64,000 nucleotides of DNA. It comes from Chloroflexota bacterium (GTDB lineage Bacteria; Chloroflexota; UBA6077; JACCZL01). Of this stretch, positions 26,904 through 35,993 are shown piece after piece. Every line of letters begins with the position of its first letter. Position 1 is the stretch's first letter. A program made the translations under genes and the position numbers. The notes beneath the pieces are model-generated. The model ran no database searches, was not told the origin of the DNA, and saw only the letters and a program-made list of their open reading frames with translations. The DNA lies in assembly GCA_020845495.1 (NCBI GenBank), contig JADLFM010000128.1, forward strand, positions 248,001 through 312,000, written 5' to 3'.

Positions 26904-26958
26904 GGGGCTCGCCGCCGTCGGGTTTTCAGCCGGTGAGATCGACGTAAGGATCAGCGTG
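26888..26958. repeat. 11-bp inverted repeat across the 3' ends of convergent genes
   Basis: CACGCTGATCC (26888-26898) and its exact complement (26948-26958) flank 49 bases that contain the stop of the DedA-fusion gene. It could form a long-range hairpin acting as a bidirectional terminator. Confidence 0.5.
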
Positions 26959-26963
26959 AGCGG

Positions 26964-29900
26964 CTACTCGTAGCGAAGGGCCTGAGCTGGCTGGATGCGG
27001 CTGGCTTGCCACGCCGGCAGGAAGGTGGTTGCCATCGCCGCGAGGTACGAGAAGACGATGATGCCGGCGATCTGCCACCACGGGACGCTGAAGGCGATCT
27101 CCGGGAACTCCCGCCCAAGGTACTCGACGAGCCGATACGCCAGCCCGAGCCCGAGTAGCGTCCCGACGAAGATGCCGAGCAGCGCGACGAGCGACGCTTC
27201 CAGCAGAAAGCTCGCCTGGACCGTGCGTCGCTTGAACCCGAGCGCGCGCAGCATCCCGATCTGCTGACGCCGCTCGACCACGGCGCGGGTGCTCAGCACG
27301 CCAAGGCCGGCGATGCCCGCCAGCAGCCCGATGCCGATGAATGCCTGGAGCAACTGATTCAGCAGCATCCGCAGGCCGAGGATACGGCGCACGTCTGCGC
27401 CGATCTCGGTCGCTTGCAGGCCGCTGTCGCTCAGGGCCAGGTTCAATCCCACCGTCTTCACGGATGGGTCCACACCGGGTTGGGTGCGGAGGTAATAGGC
27501 CGTTTTCTGCGGCGGCGGTGCACCCGCATGCGCCAGCGCCTCGCTGGAGGTGTAGATCCCGGTTCCGAAGGTGGCGCGCGGATCGAGGATGCCGACGATC
27601 GTGAGTTTGACGGAGCCGCCGCCGCGCGAGTCCCGCACCCAGACGGTGAGCGGCGAGAAGGTCGTGTCCTCGCGAGCGATGCCGTCGAGGCGTAACAGCC
27701 CCCCGAACGTGGCCTCCGATTGGCGAGGCGGCACAATCGGCCCGGCCACGACGGCCATCCCCGGCCGTGCCCGGAGCGCCGCCCAGATGGCATCGTCCGA
27801 CGGATAGCCGATGGCCCGCCCGCTGAAACCCGAGCGCACGGACCGCATGAACTCATCGTCAAGCAACTGGACGTTGACCGAGCGCCACGTTCGTAGACCG
27901 TTGCCTGGCTGGATCGCCTCGGCGTTGGTCGACTGGAGCGTCCCGATCGCCGCGAAGTCGTCCGGCCGGACCGAATCGACGGCGTCGAGGCGGGCGCGGA
28001 GAGGCGTGGTGTCGTCGCCCGGCTGGTCGATCCGGATCTCGTAACCGCCAGCCATCGCCTCCGGATCGCTGTAGGCGCGGTGCGTACCGGTCAGCAGGAC
28101 CGAGGCGACGACCATCGTGAAGATCACCAGGCCGAACATTGCGACCGTCATGCCGGTCCGGAAGCGGTGCTGAGTCGGGAAGGCCAGTGCCGTGCGCGCC
28201 ACCAGCCCCCCGCCGGGCGCCTGCTCCGTCACCCAGCGGACGAACCGGCCGAGGAGGTCCAGGTTGAAGACCACCAGCCAGACGGCCCCCAGGACGAGGC
28301 TCAGCCCAGCCAGGAAGAAGAGGTCGAGGTTGCGCGGCAACGGCCGCAGCCGGCCGAAGGCGAGAACGTCACTCGGGACCAGCCAGTAGCCGAGGAGCAG
28401 GAGCCCGCCCAGGGTGAACCGTAGTCGGTCAACCGCGCCTGCCGACAGGCCAACCCGCAGCAATGGGATCTGTATCAGCGCACTGAGGCCGATGACCGCC
28501 AGGACGATTCCGGCTCCGAGCGGCATGGCGTACGCACTCCAGCCCCCCCACCAGACTCCGGCCGCGCCGGCGAGCAGGCCCAGGCCACCGAGTGCCAGAG
28601 TGCGGCGGGAGCACGACGCTCGCTCCGGCTCGGGAAGGTCTTTGATCGCGGCGACGATGGTCAGCCGGCTGGCCTGCCAGGCGCTCGCGGCGATGCTCGC
28701 CATCGTGATGACGGCTCCCAGACAGTAGGCCAGGACGAGGCTGCGCGGCTCGACCTGCGGCCGCAGCTCGATGCCGAAGCCGCTCAGCACGCCGGCGCTC
28801 GCCTGAACCAGCCCGACTGCCACCGTGATGCCGACGAGCAGCCCGATGGCTGCCGCCGCGAGGTCGTACGCCAGTCCCTCGTACAGGAACATGGCTATCA
28901 AGTGCCGCCGCTTCGCGCCGAGCGCCCGCGTCACCCCCATCTCGGAGCGCCGCTCGGCGGCCAGCAAGACGAAGATCAGGACGATCAGCATCACGCCGGT
29001 TGCGATCGAGAACAGGCCAAGGATGACAAATACGGTCGTCAAGGCCGAGCCCCAGCGGTCGGCAAGCTCCTGGCTCATCCGCTTCACTTCGATGACGCGC
29101 AACGTGGAGACGTTCGCCAGGGGGCTTCGTCCAGGTCGCCCCTGTCCGCCCAGGCGCGCACCAGCCGACAGGATCCGCCGTTCGAGGTCTGGATCGGCGG
29201 CGAGCGCCTTGAAGGTCGAGCTCGGCTCGGCGGCGTCGCTTTCGGCGAGCAGTGTCTGAACCTGCTCGCGGGTACGCGGGTCGAGCGAGGGCAGTACCGA
29301 GGTCACCTGAGCGCGCGCGACGTCGCTCCGCAGCAACTCCTGGAGCCGTTTCGCCGCCGCGTCGTCGACGAGGTACGGCCGAATCGCCCGTGCGACGTCC
29401 TGGCTCAGTTGGACCGATGTCGTGCGGCTGCCCTGATTGGCAACCAGGATCTGGTTGATCTGGCCGGGCCGGTCGAGCAGACGCTGGAGGTTGTCGAGCG
29501 GCATGACGATGGTTGGCTGGACGCCGAGGTCGCCATTTCGGACGACGGCCATGACCTCCACCTCGAACTGACGGGCCTCGACGTACAGGCGCAGGCGTTG
29601 GCCGACGTCGGCTTGCAGTGCAGCGGCGGCCTCGGCGTTCAAGAGTATGGCATCAGCAGGTAGGTCGGCCAGGGAGACGCTCGTGCCGTCCTGCCGCTCG
29701 AAACCGCCGAACACGGCCGGATAGACGCGCGGGAGGCCCTGGAGCCGCACCTGCGCCGTGAGCTCCCGGGTCGCGAGGTTGACGGCGACGACCTGCTCGA
29801 TCATGGCTGGCGCCAGCGCGGCGATGCGCTCGTCGCCGGCGAGCGTGGCGCTGAGCCGCTGGTACTCCGACTCGTCGAACAACTCCAGGGTGCCGGTCAG

Positions 29901-30254
29901 GAACGTGCCGTTCGCCACCGCCTGGACGGCGTCAAGGCCGAAGCGGCGTGGATCGCGGTGCGGCTTGACGATGACCTCGTCGGCTCGACCGACCGTGCCG
30001 GCGACCAGCGACCGTATCGTGTAACTCATCGTGTCGCCGATCTGGAGGGCCGTGGCCACGATCACGGTGGCGAGGGCGAGCCCAAGCGCGATCAGGAACG
30101 ATTGCGCCGGCCGGCGCGGCACGTTCCGCAGGGCGAGGAGCAGGAGCAGCCGGTTCCGCAGCGCCGCCACGAGCAGCGCGCCTACGCCGAGTATGAACAG
30201 GGCGGCCACAACCGCCAGGACGATCGAGATCGGGATGCCGAAGATAGCCTGCAT
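26964..30254 (-). CDS. FtsX-like ABC transporter permease, double-length
   Basis: The 1096-residue protein contains two MacB/LolC-type permease units in one chain. Each has an N-terminal helix, a large extracytoplasmic domain and a three-helix FtsX domain; the FtsX helices are at about 420-560 and at the C-terminus, separated by a four-helix connector (about 570-680). The segments LAAERRSEMGVTRALGAKRR and VVERRQQIGMLRALGFKRR mark the two FtsX coupling regions. Such proteins pair with a LolD/MacB-type ATPase and move lipoproteins, lipids or peptides rather than import solutes. The matching ATPase gene ends 36 bases upstream. Confidence 0.9.
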   Translation of the reverse strand: MQAIFGIPISIVLAVVAALFILGVGALLVAALRNRLLLLLALRNVPRRPAQSFLIALGLALATVIVATALQIGDTMSYTIRSLVAGTVGRADEVIVKPHRDPRRFGLDAVQAVANGTFLTGTLELFDESEYQRLSATLAGDERIAALAPAMIEQVVAVNLATRELTAQVRLQGLPRVYPAVFGGFERQDGTSVSLADLPADAILLNAEAAAALQADVGQRLRLYVEARQFEVEVMAVVRNGDLGVQPTIVMPLDNLQRLLDRPGQINQILVANQGSRTTSVQLSQDVARAIRPYLVDDAAAKRLQELLRSDVARAQVTSVLPSLDPRTREQVQTLLAESDAAEPSSTFKALAADPDLERRILSAGARLGGQGRPGRSPLANVSTLRVIEVKRMSQELADRWGSALTTVFVILGLFSIATGVMLIVLIFVLLAAERRSEMGVTRALGAKRRHLIAMFLYEGLAYDLAAAAIGLLVGITVAVGLVQASAGVLSGFGIELRPQVEPRSLVLAYCLGAVITMASIAASAWQASRLTIVAAIKDLPEPERASCSRRTLALGGLGLLAGAAGVWWGGWSAYAMPLGAGIVLAVIGLSALIQIPLLRVGLSAGAVDRLRFTLGGLLLLGYWLVPSDVLAFGRLRPLPRNLDLFFLAGLSLVLGAVWLVVFNLDLLGRFVRWVTEQAPGGGLVARTALAFPTQHRFRTGMTVAMFGLVIFTMVVASVLLTGTHRAYSDPEAMAGGYEIRIDQPGDDTTPLRARLDAVDSVRPDDFAAIGTLQSTNAEAIQPGNGLRTWRSVNVQLLDDEFMRSVRSGFSGRAIGYPSDDAIWAALRARPGMAVVAGPIVPPRQSEATFGGLLRLDGIAREDTTFSPLTVWVRDSRGGGSVKLTIVGILDPRATFGTGIYTSSEALAHAGAPPPQKTAYYLRTQPGVDPSVKTVGLNLALSDSGLQATEIGADVRRILGLRMLLNQLLQAFIGIGLLAGIAGLGVLSTRAVVERRQQIGMLRALGFKRRTVQASFLLEASLVALLGIFVGTLLGLGLAYRLVEYLGREFPEIAFSVPWWQIAGIIVFSYLAAMATTFLPAWQASRIQPAQALRYE

Positions 30255-30290
30255 AGTTAAGGTGGTCAGGACGAGACCACGTCCGCCTCG

Positions 30291-31106
30291 TTACGCTGGC
30301 CGCCGCGCGGGGTGAGGGTGGCCCAGGCGTGTCGCCGCGCCATTCTGAGACGGAGACGAGCCAGCGCCTGGGCGTTCCTCACGCTCGATCTGGCCGTCGC
30401 GCATCCAGAGGATGCGGTGAGCGCGCTCGGAGACCTGGGCTGCATGGGTCACCAGCACCAGCGTCTGACCCTTCTGCGCGTTCAACTGCTGGAGCAGGTT
30501 CAGGATATCCTCGGCGGCGTGCGAGTCGAGGTTGCCGGTCGGCTCGTCAGCCCAGACGACGGCCGGCTCGTTCACCAGCGCGCGGGCGATGGCGACGCGC
30601 TGTTGCTGCCCGCCAGACAACTCACTCGGGCGATGGCGTGCTCGGTCGTTCAGCCCGACCGCGTCGAGGGCGGCGAGCGCACGTGCCCGCGCCTCCTTCC
30701 CCCGCACGCCGGCCAGCAGGAGCGGCAGTTCGACATTCTCGGCAGCGTCGAGGACTGGCAACAGGTTGTACGCCTGGAAGATGAAGCCGGTGTAGCGCGC
30801 CCGAAACTCGGCCTTGCGGTCGTCGCTCATCCCCCGCAGGGGTGTACCGGCCAGGTGAACCTGTCCTTCGTCGAAGTCGTCGAGGCCGGACAGACAGTGC
30901 AGCAGCGTCGTCTTGCCGCAGCCGCTCGGCCCCATGATCGCGACGATCTCGCCGGCCGCAACCGACACGTCGACGCCCCGGAGCGCCTCCACGGCGACGC
31001 TGCCGGTGTGGTAGCGCTTCACCAGCCCACGCGCCTCGACGACAGGGAAGCCAGCATCCCAGGCTCGCTCGTTCGACCTCGATCCGGTCGAACGTAGCAG
31101 GCTCAT
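30291..31106 (-). CDS. LolD/MacB-type ABC transporter ATPase
   Basis: The 271-residue ATPase has Walker A GPSGCGKTT at 59-67, Q loop, signature LSGGQQQR, Walker B VVWADEPTGNLDS and the H-loop His in LVTHAAQ. The TGNLDS sequence after Walker B is typical of the LolD/FtsE/MacB subfamily, which energises FtsX-like permeases, and such a permease is encoded 36 bases downstream. The ATG overlaps the stop of the SGNH hydrolase gene by 4 bases. The C-terminal 30 residues are a nonconserved tail. Confidence 0.92.
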   Translation of the reverse strand: MSLLRSTGSRSNERAWDAGFPVVEARGLVKRYHTGSVAVEALRGVDVSVAAGEIVAIMGPSGCGKTTLLHCLSGLDDFDEGQVHLAGTPLRGMSDDRKAEFRARYTGFIFQAYNLLPVLDAAENVELPLLLAGVRGKEARARALAALDAVGLNDRARHRPSELSGGQQQRVAIARALVNEPAVVWADEPTGNLDSHAAEDILNLLQQLNAQKGQTLVLVTHAAQVSERAHRILWMRDGQIEREERPGAGSSPSQNGAATRLGHPHPARRPA

Positions 31107-31798
31107 CGCGGCAATTCGAGCCGTCGGGCCACGGCCGCGTAGAAGACGTCGGCAAGGCGGGCGTAGCCAAGCGTACTTGGATGGAACCCATCGGCGCTGA
31201 TGTACTCAGGATGCTCGGCCACATCCTGCCAGGTGCCGCGGAGATCGACGAGCTCGGCGCCATTCCGGACCACCACCTCGGTGATCGCGGCGTTCCAGCG
31301 GTCGACATCGCCGAGATTCATCCTGTTTGCGCCTGGCAGGCGGCTGAGGTCCGGCAGGTTGCCGACGAAGACAACGGCGTGTGTTTGCGCGTGCAGGGTC
31401 TGTAGCAGGGTGTCGAGATCGTCGACGTAACGACCGAGCGGAACCCGGGCATTGTAGTCGTTGACGGCCAGCCAGACCGTCACCAGGTCGGGATCGCTGT
31501 CGAGCACGACCGGCACTTGCTGTTCGAGTGCCTGGTGCGCGATGGAGCCGCTCACGCCGAGGTTGAGCAGCCGGCTGCCCGGTGGCAGGCGCCTGTAAAG
31601 CACGGCGGCCCAGTTCTCGTGCTCGGGGACCGCCGCGCCGACACCGACCGTATCCGACGCCCCGATAGCCGCGTAGGTGAGGGGGCGCGGCTCGGATACC
31701 GATGAAGCCGGCACCGCCGACCGTCCGGCGACGGTGGCGAGGGCACCCGCTGCTACCGCGAGTGTGGCGATGAGGAGCAGGGGGCGAAGAGGGATCAT
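31103..31798 (-). CDS. SGNH/GDSL-family hydrolase with signal peptide
   Basis: The 231-residue product starts with a signal-peptide-like segment (MIPLRPLLLIATLAVAAGAL) and then shows SGNH-hydrolase blocks: block I YAAIGASDTVGVG with the nucleophile Ser in a GAS context, block III VWLAVNDYN with the Asn, and block V DGFHPSTLG with the catalytic Asp-His pair. It is probably an exported esterase or lipase acting on lipids or acylated glycans. I chose the ATG at 31798 because it begins the signal peptide; upstream in-frame starts overlap the small gene before it. It is translationally coupled to the ABC ATPase gene, which suggests a shared envelope role. Confidence 0.82.
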   Translation of the reverse strand: MIPLRPLLLIATLAVAAGALATVAGRSAVPASSVSEPRPLTYAAIGASDTVGVGAAVPEHENWAAVLYRRLPPGSRLLNLGVSGSIAHQALEQQVPVVLDSDPDLVTVWLAVNDYNARVPLGRYVDDLDTLLQTLHAQTHAVVFVGNLPDLSRLPGANRMNLGDVDRWNAAITEVVVRNGAELVDLRGTWQDVAEHPEYISADGFHPSTLGYARLADVFYAAVARRLELPR

Positions 31799-31821
31799 GG
31801 GTACGTGGCCGGGGATAAAGG

Positions 31822-32013
31822 TCAGGAAAGGTCTCGGCGCGGGTCGCGGCCGTAGATCCAGGCGAGGCAGCGGGCACGAAAGGCCAGGAAATACGGGTCT
31901 TTCCAACGGGTAAGGGCCAGCTCGCGCTCCGCCTCCTCAGTCAGGACTGCGCCCGGCTCTCCCAGGATGAGGTTCACGAACGGGCGAGTCAGCCTGAGCG
32001 GTAGCCCTCGCAT
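31822..32013 (-). CDS. Small conserved-looking protein, 63 residues
   Basis: This short frame fits exactly between the metallo-hydrolase gene (ending at 32018) and the SGNH hydrolase gene (starting at 31798). Its composition is protein-like: an N-terminal basic part, an acidic helix VLTEEAERELALTRW and a mixed C-terminus, WIYGRDPRRDLS. A GAGG lies 10 bases before the ATG, overlapping the end of the previous gene. I do not recognise a family. It may be a chance frame, but spacing and composition favour a real gene. Confidence 0.5.
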   Translation of the reverse strand: MRGLPLRLTRPFVNLILGEPGAVLTEEAERELALTRWKDPYFLAFRARCLAWIYGRDPRRDLS

Positions 32014-32017
32014 GGCG

Positions 32018-32668
32018 CTAGCGCCTCGCCTCCGGCGGTGCGAGCAAGACGACGCGCGGCTCGTCGGGCAGCCCCGACCTGGTGATGGACAGGCGGGGAA
32101 TGGTCGCGAGGTCGTCTACCGCCATCTCCTTGCAGAAGCGCTCCACGCCCTCGAGGGGCACGTTCGGCGTTCCATAGTGCATGGGGATGACGAGCTTCGG
32201 CTCGAGCTGGCTCACCACCTCGGCCGCCTCGGCCGCGTCGATGGTACAGCCGCCCCCAACCGGCACCATCACGATGTCGGCGTCCTTCAATGCTTCGATC
32301 TGCGCCTGATTCAGGGTGTGGCCGAGGTCGCCGAGATGGCAGACCGTCAGGTCGTCCAGGTGCAGCAGGTACGCCGTGTTCTTGCCGTGCACCTTGCCGC
32401 GCTGCTTGTCGCGGTAGGTCGTCACGCCTTCGATCAGGACGCCCGCTACCTCGTACTCACCCGGGCCGTTGACGACGCGCTGTCGCTCGGCGGCCGGCTG
32501 GACGACAGCGAGCGTGCTGTGGTGTGGATGCTCGTGTGAGATCGTTACGATGTCGGCGGTGAGCCGAAGCGCTGGATAGCCGCTCGTTCGGTCGTACGGA
32601 TCGGTCACGATGGTCGCCTCGCGCCCACGAATCCGGAAGCACGAGTGACCGAGCCAGTTGATGTCCAA
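32018..32668 (-). CDS. Metallo-beta-lactamase-fold hydrolase, UPF0173-like
   Basis: The 216-residue protein resembles small MBL-fold proteins of the UPF0173/UlaG-like group. It begins MDINWLGHSCFRI, where the His of the LGHS segment is typical, and has the metal motif SHEHPHHS (H45, H47, H50) in place of HxHxDH, with His at the position of the usual Asp. Later metal ligands are likely in VCHLGDLGH and IPMHYG. The start is a TTG at 32668 with GGAG 5 bases upstream. It heads a five-gene leftward operon with the SGNH hydrolase and the ABC exporter. The substrate is unknown. Confidence 0.85.
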   Translation of the reverse strand: MDINWLGHSCFRIRGREATIVTDPYDRTSGYPALRLTADIVTISHEHPHHSTLAVVQPAAERQRVVNGPGEYEVAGVLIEGVTTYRDKQRGKVHGKNTAYLLHLDDLTVCHLGDLGHTLNQAQIEALKDADIVMVPVGGGCTIDAAEAAEVVSQLEPKLVIPMHYGTPNVPLEGVERFCKEMAVDDLATIPRLSITRSGLPDEPRVVLLAPPEARR

Positions 32669-32835
32669 CGTGTCTCCGTCGAGGCAGACCGGGCGGGCGG
32701 ACTGCCCGATCGGGTGGCGTCACCGGCCGTCGCCGGGCGCGGTCTGCTCTCCGGAAATGGTACCGGCCGAGGTGCCCGGGCAGCCACGTATCTCGGCCAT
32801 CCTACGCCCCGGGCCGGGAGTTCGCGAGCGACTCC

Positions 32836-33339
32836 TCAGCGCCCGGCCGTCGCGAGGTAGCGGGCAGACACCCAGCCGCTCGTGCCGGTCGCATCGCGGA
32901 CGTTGCGCCAGGTGGCGCCATCGACCGTCTGGTCGGCGCCGACGACTTCGAGCGCCGAGCCCTCACGGAGCGTCTTGAGGCGCTGTCCGCGCTCGCCGGG
33001 CTTCGCCCGCACGTTGACGCCCGAACCGTTCGTGAACGCAACCTGCACTCGCTCGGCGATCGGCTCGGCCGGCTGTGATAGCAGCGCTCGCACCTCCGAC
33101 TGGAGCGGCGGGGCTGGAATCGGTGTCGGGGCAGGCGGCGTGACCGTCTCGACCGGCGCGGCCGCCGCCGATGCCATGCGAACGTCTCCACGACGCGGCG
33201 CCGCGAGCCAGGACACTCCTACCACCACGACGACGGCCAGCACCAGCCCGACCACGGCCGATGGCCAGTGAATCGGCGGTTCGCTTGTGGCAAGAATCGG
33301 ACGAAACTTACTGTCAACCTGCGGAAATGCGACACTCAT
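32836..33339 (-). CDS. Membrane-anchored SH3-domain protein
   Basis: The 167-residue product has one N-terminal helix (about 25-45), a Pro/Ala-rich linker and a C-terminal bacterial SH3 (SH3b) domain of about 65 residues with the typical GVNVRAKPGERGQRLKTL and WRNVRDATGTSGWVSARYL segments. Such domains usually bind peptidoglycan or wall components outside the cell. The ATG at 33339 is chosen for the length of the N-terminal tail; further in-frame starts extend to 33450, and none has a strong ribosome site. It lies 167 bases upstream of the MBL-fold gene. Confidence 0.75.
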   Translation of the reverse strand: MSVAFPQVDSKFRPILATSEPPIHWPSAVVGLVLAVVVVVGVSWLAAPRRGDVRMASAAAAPVETVTPPAPTPIPAPPLQSEVRALLSQPAEPIAERVQVAFTNGSGVNVRAKPGERGQRLKTLREGSALEVVGADQTVDGATWRNVRDATGTSGWVSARYLATAGR

Positions 33340-33528
33340 CGCAGTAACGAACACCTCGGCGGGTGTACTAGAGGGCGCACGGCTGCGCCTCGGTCGGCGG
33401 CCGAGGGCCGCGGGAGCGGCGCCAATCGGCACGTCGCGAGCGTACGTCATCCCCCCCGGAGCATCAAGCGGGGAGCCGTCACGATGCGCTCACAGGGTCG
33501 GCACAGGGCCGCCGGCGGCCCTCCGTGG

Positions 33529-33534
33529 TAGCAT
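33529..33534 (+). promoter_or_regulatory. -10-like box suggesting a leaderless transcript
   Basis: TAGCAT ends 9 bases before the ATG at 33544, which would place the transcription start at or next to the start codon. No clear -35 box is visible. Confidence 0.3.
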
Positions 33535-33543
33535 CCGGCGCCT

Positions 33544-34896
33544 ATGAGCCCGCCGACTCGAACTCACCCCCGAACCACGTGCCGAGCCATCAACAGGGAC
33601 ACGGTCAGTGGCGCGCAGCCGGGCCAGGCGGTGCAGAGTGTGAGCCGGCGGCGCCTGCTCGTCGCGCTGATCGGCGGGTGTGGGCTGACGGCCTGTCGGC
33701 TCGACGTGCCGCCGCCGACGCCGCGTGCGACGCCGACGCCGGCCCCAGCAGGCGATGCGCTTGTGGTTGGTGCGACACTGAGCCTGAGCGGCCGCTACTC
33801 GCGCGAGGGCGCCATCCTCCAGGCCGGCTACGAGACCTGGGCCGACGCCGCTAACGAGCGTGGCGGCGTGTCCCTGGGGGCAGCGATCAGGCCGATCCGG
33901 CTGCTCGTCTATGACGACCAGAGCGAACCGCTCGTCGCTGCCCGCCAGATCGAGCGTCTCGTACGCGAGGACGACGTGCGGCTCTTGCTTGGGCCGTTCA
34001 CAGGGCAGATCACGACCACCGCCGCGCTCGCCGCCGAGCGGCTGGGCGTCCTGATGGTCGCGTCGGATGCGAGCCAGCCGGAGTTGTATGCCCGCGGGCT
34101 CACTCGCCTGGTTTCGATCCTTCCGACCGACGACCGGCTGTTCGTCGGGCTGGCCGAACTTGCTGCACGGGTGACGCCACGCGCCTGGCCGATTGCCGTG
34201 CTTATTCCCGAGGAGCCTGCCTACGTCGCCGCTGTGGGCGGGCTGCGTCGGCGCGCCGCTGAGGTCGGAATCGACATGATGGAAGCGGCCTCGTATGCGG
34301 CCAATGCCGTCGACGTGAGCGAGCCGTTCGAGCGGCTGGCGCGCGCCCGGCCGCGCCTGCTCGTCCTCGTCGGAGATGCTGAGCGACAGGCCCAGTTGAT
34401 CCGGCGGGCGCGCGCGCTCTCGCTCAGCCCGCCGATGCGCACGATCGTTCCGCTCCCAGTTTCTGACGACCGACGCGGGCTGCCGCCTTCCCTGTACGAC
34501 GGCGCCCTCACCGTCGACTGGTGGTCGCCGCGCCTGACCGGCGTCGGCCCAGTGCTTGGGTCAGCCCGCGACTTCGCCGCGCGGTTCCAGGCCCGCCACG
34601 GGTACCCACCGGATACGCGCGCGGCGGCCGGTGCAGCCGCTGGTCTGGCGCTCCAACTGGCGATCGAGCGGGCTGAGTCGCTCGTTCCGAGCGCGGTCAG
34701 GGCCGCGTTCGGGAACCTGAACGTCACGACGTTCTGGGGACGCCTGGCCTGGGACGAGGCCGGCCGCAACATCGGGACGCTGCCGCCGGTCGTGCAGCAG
34801 CAAGGGGAATTGCCCGTGGTGGTCTACCCGGTCGGTGCAGAGACCGGGTCAGTGCAATACCCGCTCGGCGCGTGGACGGGGACGGGTCAGGGGTAG
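33544..34896 (+). CDS. Branched-chain amino-acid-type ABC substrate-binding lipoprotein
   Basis: The 450-residue protein is a periplasmic-binding fold type I receptor like LivJ. Its signal has a twin-arginine-like SRRRLLVALIGGCGLTAC with a lipobox Cys, then a Pro/Thr-rich linker. The mature domain starts with the family's VVGATLSLSGRYSREG, followed by LVYDDQSEPLVAARQIERL and LLLGPFTGQITTTAA, which line the ligand cleft. No cognate permease or ATPase genes are adjacent, so the ligand and transport role are open; it could act as a sensor. The ATG has no ribosome site, and a TAGCAT box lies only 9 bases before it, so the message may be leaderless. Confidence 0.85.
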   Translation: MSPPTRTHPRTTCRAINRDTVSGAQPGQAVQSVSRRRLLVALIGGCGLTACRLDVPPPTPRATPTPAPAGDALVVGATLSLSGRYSREGAILQAGYETWADAANERGGVSLGAAIRPIRLLVYDDQSEPLVAARQIERLVREDDVRLLLGPFTGQITTTAALAAERLGVLMVASDASQPELYARGLTRLVSILPTDDRLFVGLAELAARVTPRAWPIAVLIPEEPAYVAAVGGLRRRAAEVGIDMMEAASYAANAVDVSEPFERLARARPRLLVLVGDAERQAQLIRRARALSLSPPMRTIVPLPVSDDRRGLPPSLYDGALTVDWWSPRLTGVGPVLGSARDFAARFQARHGYPPDTRAAAGAAAGLALQLAIERAESLVPSAVRAAFGNLNVTTFWGRLAWDEAGRNIGTLPPVVQQQGELPVVVYPVGAETGSVQYPLGAWTGTGQG

Positions 34897-34901
34897 CCCG
34901 C

Positions 34902-35627
34902 TCAGAGCCGCCCCGCGTCGCGCAGGCTACGTTCGAGCTTGAGACCGCGCCGATACTTGCCCATGGTGGAGGGTTCGAGGCGATCGGGATAGCGTTTCAC
35001 CAGCGCCTCGCCCAGGCGGCGTGCCAGCGAGCCGTCGCCGGCGCCGATTTGCTCGATCTCGATCTCGTGGTAGTCCACCTGCATGTGGCCGAAGTCGTAA
35101 CGGGTGCGGTCCAGTGCGAGCTCGGCGACCGGGACGCCGGCCCGGAGAGCGTTGCGGACCGTACGCTCGGTCCGTCGATCCTGGGTCACCACCAGGCCGG
35201 CCGCGGCCAGCCAGGCCATCGGGTCCGACGTGGTGACGCCGGCTCTGCCCGCACTGGTTCGCTGCCCGTCATCGCGCAGCGCGACGCCACGCTCGGCGAA
35301 CTCCCGCCGGATCGTTGCCCAGGACTCACGGGTCGCCGGTAGCTCGAGCTCGTCGCGCAGGAACAAGCCATCGTGCGAGCTCGTGCCACCCTTGACCGTG
35401 AACAGCACCCGGTCGTCGATGTGGCGCAGGCGGAGGGAGAGGCCATGCTCGTGTACGGAGCCGTTTGAGAGATCCCAGTAGACGTCGTGGAGGTGGTGCC
35501 GACGCGGAGTATCGAGCGCAAGGCCAGCCAGCGAACGCAGCGACGCCACGTCTTCAAGAATGGCGTCCAGATCGCCGCCGGTGACGCTGAGCTTGAACTC
35601 GATCTCCTGATGATCCTGGAGTCGCAT
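34902..35627 (-). CDS. CYTH-domain triphosphate-tunnel protein
   Basis: The 241-residue product is a CYTH-family protein. It starts with the signature ExExK as EIEFK (E8, E10, K12). The alternating charged strands expected of a triphosphate tunnel follow: LSLRLRHIDDRVLFTVKGG, LFLRDELEL, ELALDRTRYDF and DYHEIEIEQI. CYTH proteins bind triphosphorylated compounds and act as inorganic or thiamine triphosphatases or as class IV adenylate cyclases; the sequence does not say which. The ATG at 35627 has GAGG 5 bases upstream; an in-frame GTG at 35660 would add 11 residues. It is the last gene of a cluster that also encodes two nucleotide-kinase-like proteins and a DUF4956 membrane protein. It ends 5 bases from the convergent binding-protein gene. 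Confidence 0.9.
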   Translation of the reverse strand: MRLQDHQEIEFKLSVTGGDLDAILEDVASLRSLAGLALDTPRRHHLHDVYWDLSNGSVHEHGLSLRLRHIDDRVLFTVKGGTSSHDGLFLRDELELPATRESWATIRREFAERGVALRDDGQRTSAGRAGVTTSDPMAWLAAAGLVVTQDRRTERTVRNALRAGVPVAELALDRTRYDFGHMQVDYHEIEIEQIGAGDGSLARRLGEALVKRYPDRLEPSTMGKYRRGLKLERSLRDAGRL

Positions 35628-35795
35628 GGCCCCCTCGAGGCGCGTACGAGGCTCCGCCACCGGTCCGGGACGCCCGGGTCTGGAGCCTCACAGGCAAAGG
35701 TTCGTGTACGGTGCTCGTTCGTGTGCGTGAGTGGCGCATCTGCGCCGGCGCTTCGGCGGGCGCACAGGCCACCGGGCTCCCCGGGCGTCGCAGGC

Positions 35796-35993
35796 TTACC
35801 TGGCCGCGTGGCGCTGAAGCTCAGCCCGAATCGTCGACACGGCTTCGTTGGCCTGGGCGCGTAGGCGCTCCCAGATGCGGCTGCAATCCTCACAGCCCTT
35901 CGCATCCTTGAGATACCGGTCGTAGCTCTCGATGTCTTCGAGCTGGTCGTGGAGAGCGGCGATCAGGTCGTACTCGGCTTCGCGGCTCGGCAT
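35796..35993 (-). CDS. Small helical CxxC protein, 65 residues
   Basis: The product is short, strongly charged and predicted to be helical, with a central GCEDCSRIW CxxC that could bind a metal or form a disulfide. The ATG has an excellent ribosome site (AGGAGG about 7 bases upstream). Its first 31 bases overlap the end of the kinase-HD gene in another frame. I do not recognise the family. Its tight position between the kinase-HD gene and the CYTH gene suggests it belongs to the same system. Confidence 0.72.
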   Translation of the reverse strand: MPSREAEYDLIAALHDQLEDIESYDRYLKDAKGCEDCSRIWERLRAQANEAVSTIRAELQRHAAR

